The position numbers and the translations under genes are program-made. Below are positions 13,261-25,437 of a stretch of DNA of 64,000 nucleotides, piece after piece (positions within the stretch are counted from its first letter, which is position 1; the number at the start of each line of letters is the position of its first letter). Location of the stretch: the NCBI GenBank assembly GCA_030248065.1, contig JASAMV010005265.1, positions 1 to 64,000 on the forward strand, read 5' to 3'. The stretch comes from Rhynchonema sp. JSB1_4 (Eukaryota > Nematoda > Chromadorea > Monhysterida > Xyalidae). Under the pieces are notes generated by a model. It was given only the letters and a program-made list of their open reading frames with translations, was not told where the DNA came from and made no database searches.

Positions 13261-14005
13261 GAAACAACCTGGTCGCAGGGATATATACATACTTATGCGT
13301 ACATTATGTGCCTCTCAATGTTAAAAACCCAAAAAGCTTTGTGGCTGTTTTTTGATGCGTTGAAGGTTGAAGGTCCAATTTAACTTACATACTGTACATG
13401 TGAATATACCAGAGTCTTATTGTGGCTTGCACAGTTATACCATCCGGAGGAAGATCGAGTCAATCCGACCAACCGTTCAACAACAACCGTCTCGATCTCT
13501 CTACCCCGGGGTTCAACTGACATTGCGAATGCAAACGCGCTTTGCTAATTAGCGTGTTTGCGCGTTAGCGCATATTAGCGTGTCGCTGAGAAGCGCGCAC
13601 GCTAACGCGCTTTTTCAGTTTTCCATTGTGAATGCAAAAGCGGGCGTGAAAAGCACACGCTAATCAGCAACACGCTGCATCTAGAATTCGGTATTGAACG
13701 CTGCGCAGTTGCCTTTACTCTCAGAATAGATATCGGGGTTTTCCACTTTTAAAGCCCCGGGGCTGAAAGCGGAGAGAATCACACTTTTGTAACCTTTCTA
13801 AGTGGGACGTCTCGTAACGTAGTACTTTGTCATTCTGTGGTCTGGCGAATAGACACACACACCGCGTATTACGAGCCCGAGAATATTATACGCTGTGCTT
13901 ATGTGGCATTGTCCCTGCAGCGTAACGTTATACGAGGAGAGAATTGTGTGTGCGCGCTGCGTATCGTTCGGTTTTTATGATGTGGTTAGTGCGGCCACTG
14001 AGCTC
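13261..14005. other. Non-coding, with short palindromic words
   Basis: No supported gene. From 13540 to 13680 many short palindromes built on TTAGCGTG and GCGCGCTAA recur on both strands. Confidence 0.4.
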
Positions 14006-14076
14006 GTTCCTGTAGCTCAGTTGGATAGAGCGCCTGACCGGTTGGGAGGTCGGAGGTTCGAGTCCTCTCAGGAACA
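14006..14076 (+). tRNA. tRNA or tRNA-like gene, possibly proline
   Basis: A perfect 7-bp acceptor stem (GTTCCTG with CAGGAAC), a 4-bp D-stem (GCTC/GAGC), internal box A (TAGCTCAGTTGG) and a perfect T-arm with box B (GGTTCGAGTCC). Total length is 71 nt including one discriminator base. The anticodon region is atypical: only 20 nt separate the D and T arms, against the usual 22-23. The best stem there (TGACC/GGTCG) leaves no variable loop. A TTGGGA loop would give anticodon TGG (proline). It could be a real tRNA with a shortened arm or a tRNA-derived pseudogene; no strong T-run terminator follows. Confidence 0.65.
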
Positions 14077-15593
14077 TTGTTTGGTTGTCGCAAGTCGACA
14101 ATTCTTCGACCATATTTGAACGTGATCATAGCCATTTTCATAAACATTGTGAAACACCGATGAAACAAGTGCAAACGTACCTACCACACTTTGTCGCTGA
14201 TGTACTGACTTGAGCGATATTTTTGCTATGTAGGCGACCACTGAGTGAGAAGTTAATGATTTTGGACCTGTCGAGAAAATATAAATCCTAGAGCCTCGGG
14301 GGTTTGAATGGAAAACTCCGGCACTTAGAGCCGATGAGCTGGTCTGGAACTGTTGTATGCACATTACCCAGACAACATTGTCGAACATTCATGTGCTAAC
14401 GTGGTGGCATTTTTTCCATTTATGCGAATCCCGCAGACGCCAAAACCTCCAAGCACGCTCAGTCTGTCACACTAAATTAGACTTGAGGTGACTTTGCATG
14501 ATCACGGCACGAAAAAGAGAAGGAAAACTTATTCGCGCCCGCTATGAAGAAAACCGTAATGCGACCGCCAGTGACTGGCCGCGGGACTGCTGCTGACGAA
14601 CAGATAAGCAAGGCACATCTCATAATGTCTAAAGGACAACCGAGCGAAGCCAGTTTGTGTTCGTACGTCTGAAATTAAGCATAAGCAACGGACGAAATGA
14701 ATCAGAGGTACTTTATACGATCCTGTAAGTTGACGGTGGTTCAGAAGTAGTTCCCCCATTGGGGTTGGCAGCATTCAGGTAACACATGTTTACATCAACT
14801 TCAACTTTACTGAGTTTGGCGTGGGGTAATGGGCTTGAGAAATCCGATTACAAGAGTTTCAAAGGGCGGTACTTGGAGCCCAAAAAGTATGGGCCGGTCA
14901 AATTTGAGTTCATTAGCGAAAAGCGTCTGGATATACATAGCTGAAAATTGGGAACACCGGAGTTTTTAGAAACCGTGATCAAGCTTGGTAATCTCATGGT
15001 ATTGTTTATGGTCACATCCACATCGGATTTCTTTTCCCCGACCGGAACAGAACATGAAAATTAGGCTTTTAGAGTCCGCATACTAGGAAAACTGTGGCAC
15101 TCGGCCAAATCCAAGCATAGTCTTTGGCTGAACTTGGCCGGCCCAATTTCTTGGGCCCCGCAGTAACTTCCAAGGACCGGTCGATTTCCCAGGGCTTAAT
15201 CCTAATATTCGGAATCACAGCGTCCAAAAATTTGGCACACTGTTCCTATCAGACACTTTTGATTCATAGACCCAGGTTTGTCCGGACCCCATTTCTTGGG
15301 CTCTAAAAACCCGGACTACAAAATTAACCTTGTTACAAAATTCGTCGTGCCTCAAGCCTCAATGTCCTATTTTCAGCCGAATCTAAACTCTGTTTGATGC
15401 TTGGATTTAAATTTCACCCATTACCATTTCCTGGACCGAACGTTATTGGGCCCATTATCGGATTTCTTCAGCCAAAAATACCTGATATGCCTTCAAATTA
15501 AAACGGGGTCGAAATTGCGTGCACGTCTGACGCATTATCCTTAGGAAATTTTAGACCACGCTGAACAGCACATGCATGGGAAGCCCAGCTCAC
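14077..15593. other. No supported gene
   Basis: No convincing open frames, long repeats or transposon termini were seen. It may hold introns or untranslated sequence of the candidate exons at 15594-16032. Confidence 0.4.
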
Positions 15594-15726
15594 CTGACTT
15601 TGCTCCTTGTCCCTCCATGACAATGTCTCCACAAGTGTAGCACAAATATAAGCTCTTATTCATGTCCTCAACGCACATAGTCAACTCAGCCCCAATGCCA
15701 TACCATGTCATTTCTCGCGCGCCGCT
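15594..15726 (-). CDS. Candidate cysteine-containing exon
   Basis: The frame is open from about 15800 down to a consensus donor TCAG|gtgagc (15592-15593, phase 1). A possible acceptor is actcaag, ending 15727. The product has a protein-like composition with closely spaced cysteines (LYLCYTCGDIV). An LxCYxC pattern is reminiscent of the start of Ly-6-type domains, but too little is present to assign it. The partner exon on the 3' side was not found. It could pair with the frame at 15802-16032. Confidence 0.35.
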
Positions 15727-15801
15727 CTTGAGTTGGCGAGCATTTGCGTTGATGAGTAAACAATTAGCCCAAGAGAAAAAACAAAACGAATGGCTGCCCG
15801 G

Positions 15802-16032
15802 CTAGCTGTCACGGCGTGCGAAGCGACACACACACATTTTTGTCACTTCGGGGCATGACGAATTAATGTCAGTGTAGATGTGGTCCAGACGTTTGTGCCG
15901 AACAGCTTTGAAACCAACACCGCGTTTGCACGTGTTTGGTTTGGGTGGGATGTCAGAAGAAAGAAAACAAAATTGCGCACAATCATACTCTGCTGAGTGC
16001 CAGTCCACAAGATAACGATCACGGGGAAGCAC
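15802..16032 (-). CDS. Small cysteine-rich open frame, unrecognised
   Basis: Seventy-six residues from ATG to TAG with five cysteines (CAQFC, TCKR, SSC and CVC) and a protein-like composition. There is no signal peptide at this start, so an upstream exon would be needed. It lies directly upstream, same strand, of the candidate exon at 15594-15726. It may be a terminal exon of an unrelated transcript or chance. Confidence 0.25.
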   Translation of the reverse strand: MLPRDRYLVDWHSAEYDCAQFCFLSSDIPPKPNTCKRGVGFKAVRHKRLDHIYTDINSSCPEVTKMCVCRFARRDS

Positions 16033-16597
16033 CGTTCATAGGCCTTTCACAAAAAAACAAAATGTTACTTTTCGAGGACACTATCCTCATGTGAAGACAT
16101 AATGCGGCCCGACGTCAGAGCTAATTTCGTCATGAGAGGCCACTTACGTCACAGGCAAACATATACGTAAACACAATATTTGCTTAGTGTGCGAAAACGG
16201 CCCAGCTTAAACTAATATTGCACTATTCGGTCACATTGTTTTTTATAAGAATCATTAAAGAATGAATACGAAAGCATAAAAGAAACAACGAAAGATTGAC
16301 ATTCTGGCAGAAAAGCGGACCGGCAGTGCTGTGGCTGGGGGGGGGATTCCCTAAAGGTACAGTATCTCCCGCTCTCTGGTACGATATCTCCCCAATTTTC
16401 CAAAATTTCACCCCAAAAGTACCTTTTTTTGGTCCAAGATGGCCAAAAATAGGGTCAAATTCGACCAAAAGTACAAAAATTTGCGCGCTCCGCGCGATTT
16501 ATGCACATTTTAACATATAAAAATTGAATTCTCGCGAATTTAGTAGGTACAGTATCTCCCCCTAAAATTTCTTCCACCCCCACAAACCGGATTCCCC

Positions 16598-17225
16598 CAT
16601 GGGCGCACCGACAGGGCCGGGGCCGGGGTATAAGCGAAACATTTTTCTGGCCAGGCGACATTACAGCTACATGGTTGTGAATAATTCAACATTGTTTTCG
16701 AATATGCAGCTGTGCGTGTGTGTTCGCGTTGGGTGTGCTGTTGCCTGATTTATGAATATTTAGTGCTTTTTTCCTCAGATTATACAAATTTGTTCGATCA
16801 AATTAATTTAAAAACGCTTTATCCTTGAATATTGGCGGATGAAATGTCACCAGATGACATAAATTGTTAGAGCAACCGCAGTAAACGAATTGGCTACGCG
16901 ATGTTCGATTAGCCATGTTTCAACCAATCAGCGAAAAGCGCACGTCGTGCATGTGCACGGTCAAAAGCAGACTGTATATAATATAATTGCAGGTAGCAGT
17001 TCAGTGTTTGTCAACCAATATTTCAAACTGCAGAGTGAATTTCCAATTTACACATTTGATTATTTAATGAGAAGAGCACAAAATAGCCATGCCCTTGATA
17101 AATCAGGCAACAGCACACCCAACGCGAACACGCACAGCTGCATATACGAAAACAATGTTGAATTGTCGCCTGGCCAGAAAATGTTTCGCTTATGCCCCGG
17201 CCTGGCCCTGTCGGTGCGCCCATGT
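16598..17225. repeat. Foldback element with about 140-bp arms
   Basis: Arms 16598-16755 and 17095-17225 are inverted copies with outer GGGCGCACCGACAGG words and a GGGGCCGG-rich extension beyond the right arm to about 17300. The interior of about 340 bp is non-coding. Confidence 0.65.
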
Positions 17226-17459
17226 AGTCCAGGGCCGGGCCGGGGCCGGTGTCCTCGGATTTTTTTAAGGCCTCGGCCCCGGCCCCGGCCTACGTGGGCA
17301 CGCCCAGAGCATTGACTACATCGACGTATCGAAAACCGCATAGCCTGCTGCGCCTGCGACAACAGCAAACTGCATTTTCTATGTATGATTATTGAGCTCA
17401 TATATTGAAACAAATTCAATTTATGTATATCGCTTTGGCTCCTGGCCTCATTTGCTTAA

Positions 17460-17999
17460 AGGGTGTGTCTAACGTCTCCTAACCCCATGTTTTTTTGGGC
17501 GGACTTGAAAGATGCCCCCGAAAGGCCGCCGTGTGCAAAAAACCGCGTCTTCTAACTCGCTAAATCGCGAAATCTTGAGGGTTACTTTTCGAATAAAATC
17601 AATTTCCGGACACAAAATTCAGACTGAGCTGACGGAAAAAAGCTGCGAAGCGAAACACACACAAGCCAGCTTCTATGTGTTAAATGAAACATTCATTGTG
17701 TCCACAGTCAAGCCAGCAGCCAGAGCGATGTGTGTTGAGCGTCTACGTGCATTGTATAGGCGGCTGAGCCGCGCTTAAGCATGCAATGTTTCAGCAGAAA
17801 AACGCCAAACGTGAGTAGCGCCCACTCAAAAGCGCCTGGAGTTTTGTGTCCGGAAATTGATTTAATTCGAAAAGTAACCCTCAAGATTTCGCGATTTAGC
17901 GAGCTACAAGACTCGGTTTTTTGCACACGCCGGCCTGTCGAGGTCATCTTTCGATTGCACCTCATAAAACATGGGGTTAAGAGACGTTAGACACACCCT
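17460..17999. mobile_element. TTAA-flanked MITE, AGGGTGTGTC family, copy 1
   Basis: Ends AGGGTGTGTCTAACGTCTC and its complement, flanked by TTAA on the left and TTAG on the right. Long imperfect inverted arms (about 150 bp or more). A second copy in the opposite orientation lies at 20791-21336. TTAA targeting fits piggyBac-type mobilisation. Confidence 0.8.
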
Positions 18000-18061
18000 T
18001 TAGTAGGCTCAATAACGCTTAGAAGCACGTTGCCGTAACGGGATTAATTGTACGTCGTTAA

Positions 18062-18637
18062 AGGGGGCGCGACATTATTATTTTTCACGATGCACCGCCT
18101 GATTTTATGTCAGAAATTGAAAGACGACATCCGAAGGAACATGTCTTACAAAGTCAACAACATTGACCCGCGTTGTTTTCAGCATGAAAATCACCCCCGA
18201 ACATCGAATGTCAGGAACAAAAGTAAGTTTGCTGTAGTCGCTCGGCTGCTTGAAAATTGCAAGGCATCGAGCTCATAAAATGTGATATGGACTGGGCGCT
18301 TATGTAATATTTGCGAAACATTTCCGTTGCCACAGAAATTGCAACGTCGCACAGGTGCATGGAGCTGGTTGCCGGAAAAATGTTTCGCAAATATTACATA
18401 AGCGCCCAGTCCATATCATAATTTTTTGAGTCCGATGCCTGATTGTCAAGCAGCCGAGCGACTACAGCAAACTTACTTTTGTTCCTGACATTCGATGTTC
18501 GGGAGTGATTTTCATGCTGAAAACAGCGCGGGTCAATGTTGTTGTCTTTGTAGGACATGTTCCTTCGGATGTCGTCCTTGAATTTTTGACATAAAATCAG
18601 GCGGTTTATAGCGAAAAATAATAATGTCGTGGCCCCT
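18062..18637. mobile_element. TTAA-flanked foldback element
   Basis: The two halves (18062-18325 and 18375-18637) are near-complete inverted copies. Ends AGGGGGCGCGACATTATTA and its near complement are flanked by perfect TTAA. It could form a hairpin of about 260 bp. Non-coding, piggyBac-like by target site. Confidence 0.8.
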
Positions 18638-20790
18638 TTAAGCTTTGTTTGCGTCTCAATTTAGATTGTTCATGAATCATGTACAAGTGTGAGACCGAAA
18701 CATGCATAACAACCCAACATTTTTCCTGTACGAATGAACCATCAGGCACCTGGACATGGAAATACTTATTTTCTTGTGTTGCAGTCGTTCTCAAAAATGT
18801 TGTCTCGTGCCCGGCAGCCGAAAAACGAACCAGACCGAGTTAAAGACGAGCAGGAATAAAACTGGTAAAACGTAAAAAATCATCAAGCAGCCCAGTGTGA
18901 CAATGAACACGCGGTTAGGACTTTTTCCAGCCAACAAACTTTGACGCGCACATTTTCTTCTAATCTTCACCCTGCGGCGCCCAGAGAACCAGGAACAAAC
19001 GCTTTAATCTGCCCTACGCTTCAGTTTGACTGTGTGTGTGCGTGGGTGGTATGTACAGTATACTGTATGTTGCTGATGGTCTCTTAATTTCGGGAAAACT
19101 ATGTAGATGATAAAAAGTCAGATGTTTTTTTATGGAAGCTAGCTTGTTTGCGAATCATTGAGGATCACTTTGCAGTCACCAAGTTTTCAGAACAAGCTCC
19201 CTGTGGGCTTGTTTGGGTTAAAAAAATTCCGTTAAAAAAGTTTCTTCCGTTCTTCAGCTGCTCGACAAAAGTTGAACATATCCCATTGCACTTTGTTCAA
19301 GATGTGCCTGTTAAAACATATTTTTGTCAAATAAACGCAACTTGGTTTGGGATAAATTTTTTTCAAAATCTCAAAACGGTGGCATGTCCCAAATAAGCCC
19401 CATCGGGTTTGATCTACATAACTTCTTCGGTAGGACCTGCGGTCTGCATTCCGAACGTTGTTTAGCGCCGGTCTTAAAAATACATTTACAATTAGTACAA
19501 AACCGGAGCCGCAATAGAAATGAGTGGACCTGTGGAGACGAGGCCAAAAGTCGCCAATCCTAAAAAGTTATTTTAAGAATGGTCTGCGGGGCATGCACCC
19601 GTACATACTGTATGCAGCATGTATGAGCATTAGTTCCATGGCACAATCACACAACTATATTTATGGTAATATGACGCAGGTACTGTAATACGACTTGAAG
19701 ACCTACGAAGTCCTGGTGAACAAAATGTGCGTCAAGCGGCACAAAAACTGACGCATCTAAGCTTATTTCACTGTTCGCGAGCTTGTTTCCCCGAGCTACA
19801 GTGCGCGCCTATATTTGACAGGATTCCCACGTATAATATCAGCCAACTTGATTAAAGATAAAAGTATTGTGTTCATCAGTTGAATACGTTTAGTCCAATT
19901 TCAAACAGTATGGACGCTTCTTAAACTCGAAAATGCTATGACATGAGCAGTTTGATAAACTTGTATAATGCACCTCAAACCTTGCTTAATGCAGCTATAC
20001 TACACTTACAGTAAATGGGACGAGAAAACATTTCACAGTAATAATATTGAGCGGGCTGCCATTCGGAAAACTGCCGTAATCTTCGCCAGTTACCCGTGTT
20101 CTTGGCGGGTTCAAAATCGAGCAATGTGTTCACAAAAGCTGAGAAATGCGCGATATTGAACTTGGTGATTGGTCCGTTCCTACGAGTGCTCTTGGGATTT
20201 TTTTCCAGTTTTTACGAACAATCCGGATATGAAAGACGATTTGTAAGTCCCAGAGAATTTATGAAAAACTTATTGACGGGTCGAAAGTAGAGTGGGTTAC
20301 AGATCGACAAACAGGCTTAATACTGTTGAATTTCCTTTAGCTGCTAGTGTGGTCAAGACCAAGCTAGCACTGCACTGACCATCGAGTTTGGAATTTCCGA
20401 TTTACGAAAAAAATCCAAACAGCAAACAAAAGTAGGCGGACGGTTGGTTGTTTTCAGATTTGAATGGTCGGTTAATGAACATTTTAGAGACCACCCACCA
20501 GGTACCGGTAGACTGTAATCAGCTTAATGCACATATACTTGGGTATACTGCCAGATCTGCATAGATTTCGGCAAATACTGTTGGTGTTGACACAACTGGC
20601 TGTGATTCGTGCGCGAACACATACCTGAACGCCGTGCGATATTTTTCGTCACTAGCTCCTCGTGCCGAGATTGGGTAATTTGCGCGCCTGCTGCCTTCCT
20701 TAGAAGTGGTAGCCGTTTCGTGATGCGTCTGCAAACTCATTGCGTTGTCGCGAACGCACGGCCCATTGCGGGGGAACAAGCAGCCCTTAA
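18638..20790. other. No supported gene
   Basis: About 2.1 kb without convincing exons. A short stretch near 19190-19400 resembles the AATAAGCCCC-type element ends seen at 2540-2700 and 3090-3160. Confidence 0.4.
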
Positions 20791-21336
20791 AGGGTGTGTC
20801 TAACGTCTCTTAACCCCATGTTTTATGAGGTGCAATCGAAAGATGACCTCGACAGCCCGCCGTGTGCAAAAAATCGCGTCTTGTAGCTCGCTAAATCGCG
20901 AAATCTTGAGGGTTACTTTTCGAATTAAATCAGTTTCCGGACACAAAACTCCAGGCGCTTTTGAGTGGGCGCTACTCACGTTTGGCGTTTTTCTGCTGAA
21001 ACATTGCATGTTTAAGCGCGGCTCAGCCGCCTAAACAATGCACGTAGACGCTCAACACACACCGCTCTGGCTGCTGGCTTGACTGTGGACACAGTGAATG
21101 TTTCATTTAACACATAGAAGCTGGTTTGTGTGTGTTTCGCTTCGTAGCTCTTTTCCGTCTGCTCAGTCTGAATTTTGTGTCCGGAAATTGATTTTATTCG
21201 AAAAGTAACCCTCAAGATTTCGCGATTTAGCGAGTTAGAAGACGCGGTTTTTTTGCACACGGCGGCCTTTCGGGGGCATCTTTCAATTCCATTCCACCCA
21301 AAAAAACATGTGGTTAGGAGACGTTAGACACACCCT
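20791..21336. mobile_element. TTAA-flanked MITE, AGGGTGTGTC family, copy 2
   Basis: Same family as 17460-17999, inverted relative to it, with perfect TTAA on both sides (20787-20790 and 21337-21340). 546 bp, non-coding. Confidence 0.85.
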
Positions 21337-21864
21337 TTAAATCAGCTCGATTAAATGAGTACTGGATTGCTTACACACAATGTATGACACTTGAATAGTG
21401 ATGGCAGGTGCGTTAACGACATTAATATCAGCCTATTTTCCTAGGGTCAAGATATTCTATACAGATTTGTATTCAAGCTGCGGTTTCCAACAACATCAAT
21501 ACAAATTGCGTGGATCTTGTTCAGTTTGATTTCGGCATCTCACGTGTTTTTGCTCAAAGCACACCATCGCGATTGACTGAGGAGCGTATGTGCTCAATAT
21601 ATCGCACAAAGGCCAACTTATTTAATATTCAAAAAGTGGTCGATGCGTGTGAAGCAGCTGAGCGAAATTGTTTTTGAGTATTCGACCACCCCAGATCAGA
21701 GATACATACAGTACATTTCCAGGAAAGGGGTAGCTGCACCAGTGCACACGCGGCGACTTTTTGCCTCGCACGCACCCGCACGCGTGTGACCTAGTGCGGC
21801 GCTTGAGCGTGGGAAAGTCACAAAATACTGTGTGTTAAGCAGAGTTGTTTAAAAAAAAGCGGTT

Positions 21865-22075
21865 AATTAAAAAAATTTTTTTAATAAAAAATTTTTTTTT
21901 TGAAACTCAGATTTTGCTTTTTTTAATAAAAAAAGTTGCCCAAAAAGGGCTGAAATGTCCAAAAATGCCCTTTTTCGAGGCAAAAAATTGGCACTTTTTT
22001 CCTGTGGACGGGAGAATTTTTCCAAAATCGCGCCTGCGGCGCCATGTAGTGTCCCCAAATCCGTACAGGGATGCG
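21865..22075. repeat. Dispersed repeat, inverted copy of 13070-13260
   Basis: Reverse-complement match to 13070-13260, preceded by T/A homopolymer runs. Non-coding. Confidence 0.55.
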
Positions 22076-22382
22076 CGGGGCTGGTCTTTTATAGTGATGT
22101 GGCACCGATAATGTACTACTGCATGCTACTACACATGTACACATGCAAAGTCGATCTGACACGCAAGATTTGGGCTGTAATCGATATTTTGATGGCCGTA
22201 TACAAGATATACGGCATTGGATGCATTACAATACGTTGTACTGCATGCTACCATACATTAGAGTACATCGTTAGTGAACATCAACCTCAGACTGGTCCGA
22301 GACCATAGAATCTGCACAATACTACCGGGTGTCACCACACAAGTTCGGTCTCGGGCGAAAATTTTTCAATTTTTGAAAAATA

Positions 22383-23474
22383 TCGTCGGTATCAGTAAAA
22401 ATAAGACCAACCCCCAAGCCACTTTTTCGAGAAAAAAGCGTTTGAAGTTGGCCTGACCGCATTTCCAACACGGTTTGGTTCGGTAGGCTGATGTTTGGCA
22501 TGTCTACGAAAGGGAGCATGCTGATCATCATAGAAACAAAAGTAGACTTTGAAACATCATATCCAAGTAAAAACAAAGCTATTTGTCGGTTGGTTTTAGT
22601 TGACAAAAAAATAAATATAGACCAAGCCCCTTGGCGGAGCAGTTGAAAACCGAAAAATAGCCCAACCCCCATTTTCTCTGCCATTTATTTTTCACCTGCT
22701 TGAAAAAGATTTAATACGGGGTTCATTAAAATGTCTTAAAAGAAGCATTATCATTCAAAACGCTTGTTACAGGGGTGGAAATCGGGCCGGGTTACCTCGG
22801 TCCGGCATGACCGGATTCAGAAAAAGTCAGCCCGGTCCTATCTGGCCCGATTTTTTGGGCCGGGTTTTTCTGATTGTGTTTTGAAGCAAACGTCGGGTGT
22901 GAAAAGATTGTTTCTGTTTGTTGAAGTCATTGATTACACATTGAAAACATACATAAACAAAAACATCAAAAAGCTTGTCTGTGGGATGCTTCGATCTCGT
23001 GGCTCTCACAACCACAGTCAGATATGCTTGCCACTGTGCTAAAGACGCCGACAGCCAAGCCGCCTTACGATACGTTATAAACGTAATGATCGGGCCAGCA
23101 GCGACGCACTCACCGAGAGAGCGTAAAGTCCCTATACAACACACACACAGCTGGGGTATTATGCAACAACTCATGTGCTGAAGCAATCTTTTGTGTGTGT
23201 GTGTGTTGGAGTCGCGTGCTTTGGGGCTTGGTCTTTTTTGTCCGCGAAAATTGCTCCGCCAAGCAACTTGGTTTTCTTTTTCAAAAACAAGAAACTAGAC
23301 CAACCCCCAACCGGAACTAGCAGGTGTTTTCAACAGGCTGTAACTCAATGTACATAGCGTTTTGAGACAAAATTTTTGGTGAATGTTTAGAATAGTTTGC
23401 CAGCTACACGCTGCACACAAAAAGGGGGTTGGTCTTTTGGTGGGGGTTGGTCTTAATTTTACTGATACCGACGA
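22383..23474. mobile_element. 1.09-kb TA-flanked element
   Basis: Termini TCGTCGGTATCAGTAAAA and TTTTACTGATACCGACGA are inverted copies flanked by TA. The word AAGACCAACCCCCAA recurs inside near both ends in inverted orientation. There is no transposase-like frame, so it is probably a non-autonomous Tc1/mariner-class element. Confidence 0.7.
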
Positions 23475-24094
23475 TATGTTGTATCGATTTCATTTGTCCT
23501 GAAACGTCGTTTGCAACACTTTTTCTAATAAAAAGAATTTTCGTCAAAAAAAATCAAAAAAAAATTTTTTTTTAAAAAAAAGCTCGCTAATAAAAATATT
23601 CTATTTTTCAACCCTGGTGTTAAGTACTGCACGCAAATTAATCGTACACACGCGTGCGCACTAGTGCAGCTACCTTTTTCCTGGAAATGTACTGTATCTA
23701 TGCGGTTTGTATTTTTCCCACAATCTTTCGGCCAGCTTCAAGCCAGCCGCCCCATTGAAGTAGCTTCGTCAAAGCAACTTCATACTGCATGTTCAAAATG
23801 TATATGGCTAAACACATCTCACAACTGTAGCTATTTCCAATTATTGACTCCCACCCACGACAATATTGCAATTCAAACACAAAGAAAACAGTTGCGTTCT
23901 ACTTGTGTTCTACTTGAAGGACCTCCAGACTTCCGGGTGTAACATGAATACGTTTTGGTCGGTTATCATCATCGCAGTTAGTTTTACCACTCAGCTTTTG
24001 CTTCCTCCGTTTTTGGCTTCAAACGCAATATTATGCAACAGTAATAGGAAAAAACCGACTGACAGGGTCCGTTTATATGCTGATTTAGCATTTT

Positions 24095-24430
24095 TGTATA
24101 GTCCGTCCATCAGCACATGTCCACTTTGTGATGCTGCTGGCCGACTTGTTCTCTTCCTCCACGTTCTAATGAAAGAGAAATTGAGTATCCGAAAAAAATT
24201 ATTTTTGTTCCTAATTGTGATTTTTTTATGAAATCGGCGTGTTTTATCCATTTTAATTTAATTTAATTTTAAATTTGATCGAATTCAATCTTTTCGACTT
24301 ATTCTATTATTTTTTCAGTATTTTCGAAAAATCGGTCACACTCAATTTCTCTTTCATTAGAACGTGGAGGAAGGGAACAAGCCAGCCAGCAGCAACAAAA
24401 AGTGACATGAGCTGATGGACGTACTATACG
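24095..24430. mobile_element. Foldback element with about 90-bp arms
   Basis: GTCCGTCCATCAGC (24103) and GCTGATGGAC (24411) open and close inverted arms that include TTAGAACGTGGAGGAAG. A TATA-like flank is present on both sides. A/T-rich non-coding core. Confidence 0.65.
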
Positions 24431-24833
24431 GTTTTAATAAAACTTTTTTCATTAACTACGTGTCCCATTGGTCGTAAATGCTTTTCCAAATTGTATTGTC
24501 AGAGGACACACCGTTGCTCTTGTTGTTGTTATCCAATCAGCCTCGCGGGCGCTGAGCAATCACTACACAATAACAGCCGAAATGATTTTTTCCCCCATTT
24601 TTCCCAGTTTCACTGGGGAAGTCCACTTTAAAGTGAGAATAGCTGTTGTCATTTCTACAGAATAGAATGCTGATGAGCCGGTCGAGCACTTTATCTCTGG
24701 TTTTATCACATTTTTTCGGGACAAATTGTTGTTGGCAAATGATGGGTACATTTGTGCGTGAGTTTTCATGTGAAGAAACACGGCCGTATGCATATTCGAG
24801 TTGTAAAATACAATCCAATCACGGCACACGCAC

Positions 24834-25172
24834 CCAAAAAAAAAAAATGAAAAAAAAAAAAAAAAAAAAAAAAGAAAAACAAAAAAAAAAAAAAAAAAAA
24901 AAAAAACAATAACAAAATACCCACAACACCATACAACAACACAGACACAACACAAGAAACAAAACCCCACACCACACACCAACAAAAAAACACACCAAAA
25001 CCGAAAATAATACCCCCCGAACACAACAACCAAAACCCCAAATAGAAAAACAAACATAAGAACAAAACACAACAAAAATAAAAACACCCCAAAAAAAAAA
25101 CAAAAAAAAACCCCCCCAAAACCCAACAAAAACCCCCCAAAAAAAAAAAAAAAAAAAAAAAAAAACAAAACA

Positions 25173-25212
<40 letters not shown>

Positions 25213-25218
25213 CCACCC
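24834..25218. repeat. A/C-only low-complexity tract
   Basis: Long A runs interspersed with C; G and T are almost absent for about 385 bp. It gives spurious poly-Phe frames on the other strand. It ends at a run of C, next to a small element at 25239. Confidence 0.9.
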
Positions 25219-25238
25219 CCCCCCTGCACCTATATGAA

Positions 25239-25434
25239 CCGGAGAATGCCAAATAAGTCCCACCTCCGAATAACCCGACCAAGCCTGCCTTTTCCGAAAT
25301 GCCTTCCGGAAAACCCCCTCTTTTGGCCTTTTGTTAGTGTTTCATATACATACCAAATAGTGGGGGCTTACAAGGTAAATTAATTTTTCTGAGATGTCAA
25401 ATCCGCACCAGGGGTCTTATTTGGCATTCTCCGG
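25239..25434. mobile_element. 196-bp MITE, CCGGAGAATGCC ends
   Basis: Starts CCGGAGAATGCCAAATAAG and ends CTTATTTGGCATTCTCCGG, exact inverted ends. A related start (CCGGATAATGCCAATAAG) occurs at about 3091. It abuts the last readable codons of the minus-strand secreted-protein gene. Confidence 0.75.
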
Positions 25435-25437
25435 TAC

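Noticed and set aside
13895..14174. Frames such as VAQLDRAP...GGRRFESS and PERTRTSDLPTG
   Set aside because: These are translations of the tRNA-like gene, a well-known source of spurious proteins.
17512..17990. 69-88 residue frames inside the TTAA MITEs
   Set aside because: They recur in both MITE copies in mirror image and reflect the inverted arms; no domain or codon bias.
24563..25282. 239-residue poly-Phe frame
   Set aside because: Reading of the A/C-only low-complexity tract.
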